64,000 bases of DNA, taken from NCBI GenBank assembly GCA_024529925.1, contig JAFEUB010000717.1, forward strand, positions 1,031,661 through 1,095,660. Reading direction: 5' to 3'. Source of the stretch: Ophthalmolycus amberensis (Eukaryota > Chordata > Actinopteri > Perciformes > Zoarcidae). Made by a program: the position numbers and the translations under genes. Below, in pieces: positions 1-13,900 of the stretch; positions within the stretch are counted from its first letter, which is position 1; each line of letters opens with the position of its first letter. Under the pieces are notes generated by a model. That model was given only the letters and a program-made list of their open reading frames with translations, was not told the DNA's origin and searched no databases.

Positions 1-744
1 GTGCTTAAAGGCACATTAGTCACTATAGGCACAAAAAGCCTGTCTTGCCTCTGCTTTGTCAGCTTGGGGAGTTGGATTACATCAGATCTGAATCAGATTG
101 TTCTTCTCTGACCTTTTTCATCAAAATTGAAATGAATAAGAGGAGCACAAATACTGTAGGTATGTCTTGAAGGAAGAGCAACTTAATGATACCTTCATTT
201 GTTCCTTTCTTTATAACTGCTTTTGATCCGTTTTTGAATTCCTAAACACAAATATAATCTTTTGTGCATGTACGCATATGCCAGTGTTTGTTATTGTTTT
301 ATTATCACTACACTACTTTTTCTTTCTCTTCGGATATGCTAACTCTCCTTCCCAGATTAGGCTTTGTTTTGGATTTTTAACACTCATTTAGTTTTGGATT
401 TTTAAAGCATCACAGATTAAATTAAATCAGCTAATGGGATGGAAAAAAGAGGAACATGTGAAATTACAATCCTCCTAACTTTCAAACCTTGTCAATTCTT
501 CAACTACGGAGTATTGTTTGTAGAAATTAATTGATGAATGGATTAATTTGACCTTAAAACTGGTTAAAAATATTGTCATATGGAGGATTGTTTTCAAATG
601 TTATCCTATGCATAGTTCGTTACAACTCAAAAGCGGTACAAGGCAAGCATCTGGCAGTGAGAAATGATTCTCGTCTATAAGGGAACTCTATTGGTTTTGC
701 TCTAATAAATAGGTGCATCTCCCTCCAGCTCCTCAGTATACTGT

Positions 745-830
745 AAGGCAAGGCAAGGCAAGGCAAGGCAAGTTTATTTGTATAGCACATTTCAACAACA
801 AGGTAATTCAAAGTGCTTCACATAAAACCA
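745..830 (+). repeat. Dispersed fish repeat, copy 1, with AGGCA tandem head
   Basis: About six AGGCA units lead into AGTTTATTTGTATAGCACAT then TTCAACAACAAGGTAATTCA and AAGTGCTTCACATAAAACCA. The same sequence recurs almost base for base at 36871. This is a widely dispersed teleost repeat; I do not assign it to a named family. Confidence 0.8.
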
Positions 831-1130
831 GACCTGAAAGCAGCTCCTCTAGCTACTGAAATATGAGCAAAAAGAGATTTCAGGCCACACTCATCCATTT
901 GATAAAGAGAAGGAGAAAATAGACATATAATAAGAAAGACACTGGCACATTTCCCTGTGCACATTGGAATAGACTGCTTTGGGGTTAATAATTACAAACC
1001 CAAATTACTTAAATACACCGTAACAAATTTTATACTTTTGTCTCCTTTTTGTAAGGCTCCATCCAGCCGTCTGCGCCGGCTCTCTAATAATGACCTTTAA
1101 TTGAATAAAGTGATGTGGTCACACCCATTC

Positions 1131-1153
1131 ACATACATACATACATACATACA
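1131..1153 (+). repeat. (ATAC)n microsatellite
   Basis: About six ACAT/ATAC units in a row. Confidence 0.9.
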
Positions 1154-4100
1154 CAACTACAGAAGGTTTTGAGGCTGCAGATGTGGATTTATCTCATAAA
1201 ACACATTCAATTAATTAGATAATTGAAAATGTAAAATTTAATTGAATTTCCTGTGTAATACGTTAAGAGGACATCATCTAGGTTTGCAGCAAAACCAGTT
1301 CATGAAAACCATTACACACAAGCAATGTTTTTTCCATACTATCTTATTCACAAAAGTTGGACCAGATACAAGCATTTTCATAAAATGTCAGTGAAGATAA
1401 TTATGCACCACTTAATTAGTGTTGCCTAATTGAGCTGTGACATCATCCCTCCCACACAAGCACATCAAGAGGTTTAAGAGGGGCAGCGGATGGTTAGAGA
1501 GGTGGAGGTAAAGGGTCAGAGAGTCCTATTGTAATCCACACATCTAATGAGGAACAATCAGCTTCTACTCCAAACGCAAACAAAGACACACAATTAAAAC
1601 AAAACTACTAAAACATTAGCTTAGCTAGAGAGGTGTTGGTCAGAATCTTGTATAGTGTGAGTGTGTGTAAATAGAGAGGAGAAGTCCCGCCTCCTCCGTT
1701 CCACCACCATGGGACCTTATTTCGGAAACAATATGTGCGATAGACAAATCCTTTTTTTTATCCTAATTACACATATGATGTTTGGCAATTTGAAAGACAA
1801 TTTAGCAAATCAAGAAATCAGCATTTTGTCATAAACCTGTATTACTACACACCCATAAATCGCGTAAGTGACTTCTCTCGCTGAAGCTACGACGCCTGTG
1901 AGTTTCGTACCAGTATGTCCTCACACAAACAGCAGGTCTTGCAGTGCTTCATGGCTGATAACAAGAGTCGCTGGATAAAACCCATATAAGTTGCCTGGCA
2001 AGCCAAGGTAACGGCCATGTTGGTGTTGGTGACGGACATTGTGCAAGAAGAGAGATAAATGGCACTACGACAAACTGCATATCTGTTAACTTGCAAAATT
2101 ATCTTTCAAATTGACAAACATCATACTTGTAATTCATTGCATTATTCGAATGGCATCAAAAAATATGTATCTCTCTGTTACATTCTGTATGGAGTCCTGG
2201 TAAAAGATATAACATACTCCATTGATTCAGGACCGCTGTGGTGCCTGCTCTCCAAGTGAGGATGTGGATGCTATCCAGCAGAAGTAATGGTGATTGCCTT
2301 GGACAACTTCCATAATGAAGCACTGACCAGTGACTCTTGACAGCAGATTACTCCCAGAGAGACTATTTTCACCTGCTGGTATCACAATATAACTGAGTAT
2401 ATGTGTTTGTTTTATCTGCCTGAGTCTGGAGGACGGCCTCCTCTGCATTCTCTGATTGCCATATCACTCGTAACATGATAATCAGGTCCTAGCCAAGAAA
2501 ACCTCATTACAATCCTTCCCCCTTAGCTGCTCCATCCTTTTTACGCTGGTCTCTTCCTCTCTGCACTATCAGTTTGTGCTCCCGGCCCCCATCAAATCAA
2601 TCTCAGCTCCTTAGCAGTGTGAAGTCTCTCACCTCACTACACCTGCTGCTATGATTAAACAGACATGGGACACTCTTGTGTGACCTATCCATCATGCATG
2701 TCTCACACTGTATGTGTAAAGGGTGGTGGGTCACCAGTGTTAACGGGTGGTGATCTGATGTTTGGTTGTGCATTTGCAAATTAAAACATTTGTCGAATGC
2801 ACAGTAGCATTTGACTGGCTGTAAAGTGTTTGTTTCTTTGGGTATGTTTGAATGTACTGTTTTATTCTTAAGGCTGTTTAAGTGTAAGTCAGAATGGAGA
2901 TGTTTTCTTACACATCACACATGTGCTGTTTGTGTGCTTAAAAAAGCAAGAATGTTGCATCAGCTCTCTTAATTACCATAGACATGGGTCATCGGTGAAG
3001 GTCTGGATGCTTCGTGCTTAAATGCGCTTTCAGTGATGAAGTTTCTTTCTGCGTTCTCTCTGTGAATTGGACAGCAATAAATCTGCAATTCCCACTCGTC
3101 TCCTTGCTGTGTCTACCTCTCTACCTCACTACATTTTGCCAACTCTACATGTATCCCCATCTGGCTACCTGCTCATTTTCATTCTTTGCATCTCTTCTAA
3201 TTTAGTTTCCTATCCCCCCCCTCTTTGTCTTGTTTTTTCTCCCATTTCATCCCTTCAACCCCTTTGCCTCGTTCACCTTGAAAGGTCTATTTCACGTCTC
3301 CCCCTCCCCCCACCTCTTCCTGTTTGAGAGAGTATCTGTTTCAGGGCCAGGAACTCATAGGAATTGCTGCTAGTGGACAGAACAGAAACATCACCACCAC
3401 CCTTCCTCCCCACCCGCATCTCCCTCCATCCCCCTCCTCCTCTTCACAGGGATCCATGCTGTCTAGATAGATGTGAATGAAGGTCATCTTGTAACTGACT
3501 AAGAGCCAAACACATTGCTAGTCTTCAGCAATTCAAAACACTGGAGCACCGGTCTGTTTTCGCATGCTTAAGCTATGCATACAGCTGTGTAGACAAACGG
3601 CATTTACAGTTACTGCAGTAAACTGATACTACAGGGTGTGTGCATGTGTACGTGCATGCATACATTCGTCTGTCTTTGCTGGTGTGGTTCATATGTAAAT
3701 TGCAGAGACCTGTGGTTGTAAGGGGCGATGATAATTAACGGCTTAATGGTTGATGCAGACCAAACGAAAATGTGCTTGTGGCTACAGGGTAACACTTCCG
3801 TTATTTGATCCTCAGTAGGTAACACCTACCAAGGCATGCAAAGTGACTGTTTAAATGTCTGAAATAGGTTTATATGTCAAAACAAGATGTCAAATAACTG
3901 CAGAATGTAGGGATCATTGAGTAAAAATTAATCTATTCAGTTCCAGTATCAGTGCTGCAAAGCTCTCATTTTCCCTTTCAGCAATGACAGTAGTGTCCCC
4001 AAGCCCACAATGTACAAGGCTTGCATTTCTAAGCACTATATAGCTTACTGTACGTACGCCTGTGTTCCCTTTCCACTGAGGTTGTTGGACTCTGCTTTGG

Positions 4101-4689
4101 CTTATAGGAAAGACAATGAACAGGACAAATTGTCCTTAATGAGTCGAAATCTGCTAATAAAGAAAATGAGCCCTCAATCAGTCAACCGGGCAGTTTTCAT
4201 TTCACCCTCTCCCTCCAAAACGCTTAAGTAATGCAGTGTAAGAGAGGACCTCGGGGAAGACTTAGCAGATATATTGCTTCCTGTATGTGTTCATTCACTT
4301 TCATAATCCCTCTCATATTTCATACATTTCCGCAGAGCATCAAAGAGTGCAAGTGCTCTCTGGTCTGACGATGATGTTCTCCATCTTTTCCCAGAGGCCT
4401 GCACAAGTAGAGGTTTTATGGGGGAATGTAACCATCACAATATGAAAATTGGATACAACAGATAACGCAGATGTGTCTTTTTTTTCCCCATCTTGGTTTC
4501 TTGGTTCATAATATAAACATCAAATCGTCCCACATGCAGAGAAACTGCAACCAAGCAATTAAAAATATATGATTAACTTACTATTATAACCTGAACTCTT
4601 AAGGTATACTTTAGGTCTCACTGGGGCTTGAGGAGTCTACAGAGGTGCATTTGATGTTTAATTAAATCATTACATGATGTAACAAGGTT

Positions 4690-4785
4690 GTTTATCGATG
4701 TGCATTTTGCCAACAGGGTCATGTATTGATCTGCCTTTGATTATCATTAGGGTCAATTATCGATGACCAACCAAGATCAATCGCC
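4690..4785. promoter_or_regulatory. Cluster of ATCGAT/ATTGAT cores, possible CUT-homeodomain enhancer
   Basis: Two ATCGAT (4694-4699, 4759-4764) and two ATTGAT cores in either orientation (4725-4730, 4776-4781) plus ATCATT lie within 90 bp. ATTGAT/ATCGAT is the core recognised by Onecut and CUX proteins. Function is inference from motif density only. Confidence 0.25.
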
Positions 4786-5107
4786 CTTTAGACGGTCTGA
4801 CTCAACCTGCTGCATCTCTTTATTTTAGTTGCCGTACCAAAAACAAAAGGGGGGATGGGGAGGGGGGGGTTGAACAAGGGGTAATTGGTCCGAGTGCCAA
4901 AAAAAAAAAAAGACGGGTATTGAGTTAGAAAATAGCAGGCTTTTCTCATGTAGCAGGCTGTGCCAAAATTGGGCAAAAATGTGATGCCAAGTGTGGATCC
5001 TTGACAGGTAGACACATTTTTGTCAGAGGAGAGTTGTTGAACATACTGTATATTTAATGTACAGAAATGATAGTTCTCCAGAATCCAGAAGACACTATGT
5101 GTGTGCA

Positions 5108-5112
<5 letters not shown>

Positions 5113-5140
<28 letters not shown>
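5113..5140 (+). repeat. (GT)14 microsatellite
   Basis: Uninterrupted GT dinucleotides. A minus-strand frame reading through it gives an artefactual Thr-His repeat. Confidence 0.95.
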
Positions 5141-5143
<3 letters not shown>

Positions 5144-5290
5144 ATAGCTGCAATGCAACCTCAGCAATGAGATGAAGTGTCCGGATCCCTGTGGGATTCC
5201 TCAGCAGCTTTTCACAGCAAACCTGCGTACTGTCAGCAGTCAGAACTGACAGAGCCGGAGCCTAAAACTAAAGATGGGACATACGACTCT

Positions 5291-5313
5291 CTTCTCTCTC
5301 TCTCTCTCCCCCC

Positions 5314-5344
<31 letters not shown>

Positions 5345-5345
5345 A
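5291..5345 (+). repeat. Compound (CT)n-C23-(AC)n tract
   Basis: CT dinucleotides run into 23 consecutive C (5308-5330) and then AC dinucleotides. Confidence 0.95.
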
Positions 5346-7506
5346 AGCTTAAATTCAGAATATACAAACACACAACCATCAGTCCTCAAAATGCATCTGT
5401 CAGCTTCCAGTGGAGTGTTTTGGAGTGTTGAGACGAGTCAGGCAGTCATAATTATTGTGGCTTGCCAAAATGTTTACACCCTCGTCAACCTTCCCGAATA
5501 ATTGGATGTGTCCTCCTTCCTCCCCCCCCCCCCCCTCCCCCTCAACTTGTGGTCCAGTTGTTGTCTTATTTTCACTCTGACACAAACATGGAAACGGACG
5601 TTAGTCGTTAGTAGTTAGACTTTCAACGCTGCTAATTGGTGTTTCTGTCGCCATAATAAAGGCAGCCATGAGGAAACAGTGGCCATTAAATATCTAGTGG
5701 AATATGAATCGAAATAAAGTAGGTCCAGGCAGAGCTGTTTTTGTGGGCTGCACAGGGAATGTAGGAACATTAGCTGACAGAATAAAAATAATGTATCTCT
5801 GCAGAGCCTGAAGGATTGGCTGGTGAACATTATAAGAAGTAATTAACCGGCTCCTCTCTTTAGCTAATTGGAGATTGGAAGTGTGATAGTCATTAGCAGC
5901 TCCCATTTTCTTGTCATGGCTGCACAGCACAAAAATAAGAGAAAGGGTGAAAGCATATGCAATTAAATTGGAAAATTTCTGGAAGCAAACAGAGGACATG
6001 AATATGAAAAAAAAAAGACAAATTAACAGCACATAATATTGTATGAATGCCATTGTCCTATTGAGTCCTAGCCAGAGATGTCTGTCTCTGCCAGCTGGCT
6101 TTAATCCTTCGCTCACCCTCCATTGTACAACCGGTGTAGTCAAGACATCCACAATAACAGACCAATTCAGTGTAGCCAGGAGAAAGAGAATCTCTCTTAA
6201 AGTAGGATATATATCATCATGTCGAACAAAGCAGGAAGTATTTAGAAGCCTTTCAGCATATCACAACACAAGACAGCACAGAGAATCAACATATCCAAAA
6301 GGTACAGACAAAGGACACTCAAAATGACTTGGCATGGGATCAATTCTGCTCAGCTAGCTACATGCCATGGGATGATTTCAATATGGTGCAAATGTTCCAC
6401 TTTAGGAAGGCACACAAGGACTTCGCCCGAAATACATCGGAAACATACTCAACTTCACTGCTCACCCAAGCATCAGATTTAAGGATTTTAAAAGAGATCT
6501 ATTGTCTCGTGGTTATATCATCCAGTGCAGATTTTTACACCAGCCTCAATTTCACATTATGGAAAGCACATTCATGACCATAAAAATAAAATGATTGACT
6601 TTTATTACAATAAATCTATTATTTATTAAATGTATTAAATATACATTTTGGATTTCTGTTCAATTGTTAATAATGAATATATTTAAAATGATATATACAT
6701 ATACAGTATATATATATGTGTATAATTTCCAAACATCAAGTATTTCCACAGATTACCACACACACAATAATTTTTTCAATGAGAAAGAAATGTCCTTGCT
6801 GACATCACATGCCTCCTGGATGACAGCATTTCTCCTCAACACCTTCCATATATATTTGGTGACAGCCCAGGTCCTTCACTTCTCTGTCTGTTTTTGTTTT
6901 ACAGCTTGAGGACATCCATGGGACAAGGCCCTGCTTGTCATATGCCTCAACGTGACATCCTCCCGCCCTCCCAGCACCAGACACATATCCTCAAGGTCAC
7001 AAATCAGGCCAGGTGGCCAGCTGGAAAGATTAAGGACGCGTTCCTAAAAATGAGACACCTTTGATTTACAATTTCGTGCCAAAAGCCATGGCGATCTCTG
7101 CGATAGCAGGGCAGCAGTTAGAGGTAATCAAGTGGGGCTTTCAGCAGACACCAGAGCGGTTTAAGACGAGACTCCTAAACCCTTCTATGTTCCATCCCAA
7201 AATGATGGGGGTGAAAGCGAAGGAGGGGATATTAGGAAAAAAAAGAAAAGGTGGAAGAAGGAAAGAGGCAGCGTGTAAAGCGAGACAGAGACATTAAACC
7301 CCCACTAATCCCCTCTGACAGATGCTAGGTGGGGCGGCATGCCAGGGAGGCGCACTCTTAAGGTGACAGGCTCTGCCATAGTGAACAAAATTGATAATGC
7401 CATATGGCTAGAGGAGAGCGGCTGTGGATTCCAGTCACGAAGCCACGAACGAGCAATAATCCTCCTGGCCCTGTTGTAGGACATGGTTTTACTGCCCTGC
7501 AAGACT

Positions 7507-7620
7507 GGGAGGAGGGAGGACGAGGGGAGGAGGGGGGGACGGTGGGAGGAGGGGCATGCTGCAGGGAAGGCCGCACACTGGCGACCCCCCCCCCCCCTCT
7601 CCCCCCTCTCCCTCCTCCTA
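7507..7620 (+). repeat. G-rich block followed by C-rich block
   Basis: GGAGGAGGGAGGACGAGGGG-type sequence (7507-7556) is followed by C13 and CTCCCCC blocks (7585-7619). The two halves are roughly complementary, so a fold-back or quadruplex is possible. Confidence 0.8.
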
Positions 7621-8049
7621 TTGTTGGGTGCAACCCTCTCACTGAAGAAGCAAAAACATCCTATCTCCTGGCCGTTTCCTAGATAGCAACACAAGAGCTG
7701 ACATGACTATTCCTTGTTTCACTAAAATTCGATGAAAACATGCTTAGATTTTACAAGAGAGGTGGCACTGAGCATTTACACACAAACACACGCTGCAGAG
7801 CAGGGATTGTGTATTGTCAGAGTTTACACAGACGCTTTATAGAGATGGGAATTGTGGGAAATGCAGACTCACAGTTACCTTTTCCCCAGGTACACAGAGG
7901 GACCAGAGGGGAGGTGGTGGGCCTATTCTGTGGCAAGAAGCAATTAATTTAGAATGTGCAGCACCGGGAGCTCGGAGGTTAGACTTAAATGGAGCACAGC
8001 CAGCGACAGAGACTAGGCTTAATTGTTTGATTGATTGGCCGCGACTGCA

Positions 8050-8170
8050 AGGCACATTTCTGAGGGCCCTCTGCGCCGATCAATGAGTCAATGAGCGCCT
8101 CGCCAAACCTCGCAGCTTCCCGGCGTCGCAATTCAATTAATATGGAGGCCTTGGTGGCCATTCCCTGCGA
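8050..8170. promoter_or_regulatory. Possible conserved noncoding element
   Basis: This is a balanced-composition block with TCAATGAGTCAATGAGC (paired AP-1-like cores) and GCAATTCAATTAATATGG (homeobox core), unlike the simple repeats around it. The call rests on appearance only. Confidence 0.2.
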
Positions 8171-8578
8171 TCGTGTTACGGCCCTGGAGACAAGCCTCTA
8201 GTGCTCCCCCTCTTTCTCTCTCATTGAACTGGGAGATTATTGCGGCAGATACAGGCGAGGGGGCAGGGTGTGTGGATGAGGGGAGGGGCTGGGAGGAAGA
8301 AGCAGAAGGGGGCAGGGAGGTTGGCTTTATTAGATTGGTAACAGACACTACATACTGTATCGGACACAAACCGAGTTACACTCCTAATCTGTCATTTAAA
8401 TAAATTATCTTGGGTGGTGATGCATCAGCAGTATCGCTCCTCTCCAGGGGGTTGAGGTAAGGGGGAGGGATGGAGGAATGGAGAGGGGGGGGGGGCAGTG
8501 ATGGAGGGCCGTGGCTAATAGAGACACAGGAGAGACTGACACTTTGCCAGGAGAGCAATGGAGGGAGGAAGAGACGGG

Positions 8579-8626
8579 GAGGCAATGTGTGCTGGAGGCA
8601 ATGTGTGCTGGAGGCAATGTGTGCTG
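8579..8626 (+). repeat. 16-bp tandem repeat, three perfect copies
   Basis: The unit GAGGCAATGTGTGCTG is repeated three times without a mismatch. Confidence 0.95.
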
Positions 8627-9199
8627 GCTTTTAAAATGTCAGATATCGCTCTGACATGATGTTTGGTGCAGGTCAGGGTCGGCGCAGAAGCCACCGTTAC
8701 TGAAGATTGACAGGTTCATTGACAGGAAGACACACAGATAGAACAGACCAACAGAAACACCTGCGACTCAGGGGCTACCAGTGCATTATGTGTTCAATGT
8801 GTTGCCATGCAAACATGAACTAAATTAGTTATAGTCACAGTGCAGAGTATCCTTTGGAATACACTACAATAGAATACAACACAGCCAAATATTCTAGCCA
8901 AAACTACAGCTACGGATGTGGAAAAATGAGAATGCAATATCTAAATGATCCATGCAAATATTACTAATATTTGTACTGCTTTAGAACACATGATGACATT
9001 GGAGAAATTAACAACAAAGGTTTGATAAGGCTGTTCATTGCCGTTATTATGCTAAAAGAAAAAAGCTAGTAAAACCACCAATAAGATACTTATAAGCATA
9101 ATTCTTAAGCCAAATTCCCTGTTCATTACTGAATATCTGTTGGATCTCTGATCTAATTAGCGCACCAACTCCTGTTTGTTATGACAATTTCAAGCTCAA

Positions 9200-9223
9200 G
9201 GGGGGGGGGGGGGGGGGGGGGGG
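9200..9223 (+). repeat. Poly-G run (24)
   Basis: Uninterrupted G homopolymer. Confidence 0.95.
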
Positions 9224-10927
9224 CAGGTGGGCTGAGTGCTGTGGGAGTAGAGGAAGAAGTTGTAAATTGAAGAGAGTTGTGTAAAGTTACATCATTTCCT
9301 ACTGGTTGCTGATCATAAATGACTTAATGACGTTTAAGTGACATTTAAATAACCAATGCAAACTGTGTCTGCCTGTGCTTTCACTGACACGCACCGGTGC
9401 ATTTATACATTAGAGAAAAGAAGCATGTGGATAATGATTTACTTTGAGAATACACATCCATTTCTTTATGATAACTCCTGGCTCAATAAATACAACTTGT
9501 CAAATACACTCAAGGATAGTTAATGAGCCTGCTGCCAAGGCCTGAAGGAAAACGTTCCTTAATCTGAATAATACTTCAGCCAGTACAAGCAATATGAAAG
9601 CTTAACAGAACAGCTTCATTGCCGTGCCAGGTTTTGGAATTCCCACATCTGATTTCTTGATTACACTGTTTATAGCAGGCTTTGCAGGTAGTGGTTACAA
9701 TATAGCCGATCATAGAATACAATGCGTGGGTGTTTGTGTGATGTAGTGACCTGTCACAATAAATCGGAGTCACATGGGATGAGGTGATAATCTGACGGGC
9801 GAGCTGCTTCCTCCATTGTTCTAATGCTTGTTTTACAATAATCTAAACTGTCTTCCCAGTGAATGTATTTTACTAATATCCATAGCCATAGCCATATCCT
9901 AGTGCATTGTAAACATGCTAACATTAGACAAACTGCTGACCACAGAAGCACACACATCACAAAGTTAGGCGGCGTGAGAGCATTGACCAGAAGATGAAGG
10001 CGGGTCTCAGAGGACCACTGCCTCCCTTTGACCCTCCAACTCCTCCCTCCTCCTAGTGTGCATCTTCTGCCCCCTCAGCTCCCTCTGTGCCGCGGCAGTG
10101 GGATGCTGAGTGCACACTATCCAACTCTGCCGACTCAGAGAAGCAAGGGTTCTAGGTGCAAAGGTCAGCTTTAAATCTACGACCCCTGCCATTTACACAT
10201 GACACCGTGTGTCCTCTGCAGAGCTGTGCTTCCTACTGGTACAGCTGGTTTTGAGTATTAATTCAAACAGCTCCTTCTCTGTATTCTTCTCAGCAAGGTG
10301 CATGTGCTGTAACCTCATCTACATGTTCTGTGATGTGCCTTCAGGATGTAACATATGTAAAACAAAAACCAGAGACTTTTGCATAACATACACATTCATG
10401 TATGTAAATGTGTGTAAATGCACTAATACTTGTTTACATAAGTCATAGGTCAAAAAATGAGATTCAGTAAAAACATGATGAATGTACCTTCAGTGTATTT
10501 TTAGCATGTCCCTGTTCTGGAATTCTCTGCTTCATCAAGATGTGTATTTCAATTGTTTGCATTAATTATGTAAATTAATATACACGAAAAGAATGTTACG
10601 ACCAAATGGTGTCCCACACAAAGAAACTTGATAATGAAAAATGTGCCTTTGTCTCAGTGAGATTTTCATGCTGTTTGCTTCAAATGCAGTGACGTCCACG
10701 TTCTACTGAGTCTTTTTTTTATTTAAACAAGGATGCAGCTCCTTGTTTTAAATGGGAGAACCGTCCTCATTAGGGCTCATACACCTACATGCAACATACA
10801 TTATACAACTGCCCACACACATTCATACACACAAACACACAGTAATTGGATTTTGTAGAGACTGGCCATTTCTCAGGTTCCTCTGAAACACGCCCAGGAA
10901 CTCACAACAACAGATACTTACAGTACT

Positions 10928-10967
10928 CACACACACACAGACTCACACACACACACACACACACACA
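10928..10967 (+). repeat. (CA)n microsatellite
   Basis: Two CA blocks separated by a GACT interruption. Confidence 0.9.
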
Positions 10968-13900
10968 GCATACCATTTGCACATGGGACCGCTCACTGTG
11001 TCACGTAGCTTCACCATCCCTTAACATAAGGTCATTAATCTTATTTTATCTATTAGTCAGGAGTCACAACTATAAATTAATAATGTTACTGTTATATATG
11101 TAATATATTGTGTAAATGAACAAGATACAGTATGTATTTAAATACAAATTGCCTTGTGTTAACTATTGGGTAATGGGTCCTTAATGTGAGGTTGGTTTCA
11201 GGCTATTGGGCATAAATGATGGTTAAATATAAAACATTTTCAAAACTATTTCACAGTTCCAATGGTAACTTTAATGGACCTTCTTTTCCAAAAATGGGAA
11301 GTGATGAATAATTTCTTAATAACACAATAAAACAATGTCAGATTGGATGAAATGTTCGGTTTAATGCTCGTTATTCCTGACATACTGTCAGCAAGATTGT
11401 TCTTTAAACTGACGGTTAAAAGAACGGGTGTTTCAACAAATGAATGTGTCAAACTGAATCCACTTTCCAAAACCCGACTACAAAGTTTGTATCGAAACAA
11501 ATGAGGAACACAGACATATGAGTCACATCTTTTCTTATTTCCAGGAATACAGGGGCGATGGTTAAAGAAAGTAAAAGGCTGAACATGTTAATCACAATGA
11601 TGCTAATCCACACTAAAGGTTTACTGTAGGAGATTCTGACCAGCACCCATTTTCTTACCATAGACACCCAACAACACAATAACATGATAACAAATTGAGC
11701 AAAACACATTATTTTCCAGAAGATATTTGATTCTTGGGAATCTCTATTTCCAGCATGTACAAATAATCAGCTCCACAGTCACAGCAATAAACATCAACTA
11801 TGCGCACGAATGCGAAGATTTCATTTTCTCCTAATTGCTTCTGTGCATTGAATAAGTGAGTCGTTTTTAGACATGCTGTGGCAGAGAGTGCATCTTGGCT
11901 TTGAATTACATTCAGCTTTTTTTTTTCTTCGTCAAGTGGGTAAAAAAAAAGAAAAAAAGAACTGTTCTAAATAAAGTGGAGTTGTGTGTGTTTGATGCAG
12001 CAGGACCTGTTTTCTTAGTGTTGTGGTTCGCCTTGATGTGTGTGTACATGTGCATGAGAGTGTGCTCTTCTCCAAGTCAGTCTCAGTCCAAGTGGCTGTT
12101 GAAATATAAATGCATGGTGTAACGGCCCCTGCTATCCCACTTGCAGTGCTTCTGCAGTCACTGTCTTATCGCAACGAGCTGTGACAAGGGAACTCAGAGG
12201 GAATGGGTCTACTTCAAAAGCCATTTCTACTGCCACTAATTGTCTGTCATCCCAAGCTGATGGGCAGCGAGACACTGACAGACAGCACTGATCACTGAGA
12301 AGGGACACTGTTGGATTCTGCAAGTGTCTAAGTGTCTGAATTGAATGGATGTTGGAGTTTCATAACATAAGATGTTTATGTACGTCTACACCTCCATCAA
12401 GTTATTGGCAATGTTGGAAGAAGTATTAATATGTTTTATTTTAGGAAAGACAACAATGTAAAAATACTTAATTACTGCTGTCGAACCCTTGCTTCAGTAT
12501 AATCAGCTAAATTCACCCTCTATATGCAATTCCAGGCATGGAAGACAGAACACTTCCTGTGTATTTAAATTAAGTCCAAAGCCCCAAAGTCAGTGTTACG
12601 TTTACCTCGCTGACGCATGGCAGGCATTGGATGGCACTGAGTCACCTGCTGTGCTGGTGTGGGACCTGGCTGAGGTGCGAGAGCGATACTGAACAAAAGG
12701 ATAGCGCAGAATGGAAAACACCTGTCTTGCTTGCTTACACAGACCATAGGGGGCTGAGTCGACATTTTCAGTTCAGTGCAGAGGCAGCTGAAAAAATACA
12801 GCGGACAAACCCAATGATAGCTGGTGAGAAATGCAATATTTGTGTATGTGCCATCAATAATTCTCTTTATGAATTTTCAGTCTACCTTTAGAGTGGCTAG
12901 ATGTATTGCTTTACTTAACTTTTTTTTTTTAGTTCTTTCTTTTTATTTCTCAGTCTGTCAGGCTTCTTTTTATCTGCTGCTTTATCTCGGTCTCTCTGTA
13001 GTGGTGCACCATGCTGAGACAAGAGCAACGTGTTTCTCTTCTCCACATCTTTGAGGACCAGCCGAGTCCAATCCAGATTCTGAAAGCATGGGGGGGGGTT
13101 AGGGCTCTTCTAGACTTTACCCAGGCCTGGATGACAGGCCATCCTCCCTTTTGTCTGATCTGGGAGTAAGACAGTCGCTGTTGTTTCAGCTGCATTGCAG
13201 TCATATATTTCACTGGGGGAAAGACAACAGATCGAAGAAGAAAAGGCAGCTGAGGAGAGGAGCCGGTGGAGAGGAAAACTAAGAGACAGACAAGCAAGTA
13301 CTGTAGAGAGACAGCAAAAAGTAACAAGAAAGAGAAAAACTCAGTCTAAGGGTTTTTAACATGCCTCATCCATCCCTGAGTCATTAGCAGGCCATGATTT
13401 GTCTGAACTGCAATTCGACACAGAAGGCCACATCAGCATGTTGCTCATCTTCAGCCCTCACAAATTAAACAATTCATGGCTCCAAGTTGATCTACTTATT
13501 CTCACACCTAATTATTAGATACCTCCCTCGTGTGATTCATGGCGTTCCGAATGCAGAGCTGCACATTTACATCCCTGCAGTCCATCAGTTGAGCAGACAG
13601 CAGGCAGTAACTTACTGTATTTCTGAGAACTGAGCAGCAGGTAACTCATTTTCCTGACACCCATTGGGAGGGAATTAAATAGGATGGACCTGAAATCGTC
13701 AGACAGTTAGACCTATAAATCCGCAAGTGGGCCATGGGTGGCGAGGGGAAAGGACAGGGAGAAACAGCTTCAGGAAGAGGAGGATGAGAGGAGAGGGTCA
13801 AAAGATAAGTCCAAAGAGAGGGAGGAAGAAATTGAGAGTGACAGAAGAGAGAAAAAAAGGACAAACAGATGTCAGAATAGTATGTGCTTTTTTCCCCCCC

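Larger units (their letters stand above)
1..7000. other. Sequence downstream of stxbp6, no gene found
   Basis: There is no frame with recognisable homology on either strand. The region contains a dispersed repeat (745), (ATAC)n at 1131-1153, a (GT)n at 5113-5140, a CT/C/CA compound tract at 5291-5345, a C-rich run near 5523 and a block at 5830-6060 rich in TAAT/ATTA cores that may be conserved noncoding DNA. The stretch 2450-3460 is pyrimidine-rich with many CCTC and CCCC runs. Confidence 0.7.

Noticed and set aside
4788..5153. 121-codon minus-strand frame
   Set aside because: Its start is a (GT)n tract read as Thr-His repeats and the rest is unrecognisable.
5694..6152. 152-codon minus-strand frame
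   Set aside because: No family resemblance or splice structure. It lies across a block that looks like conserved noncoding DNA.
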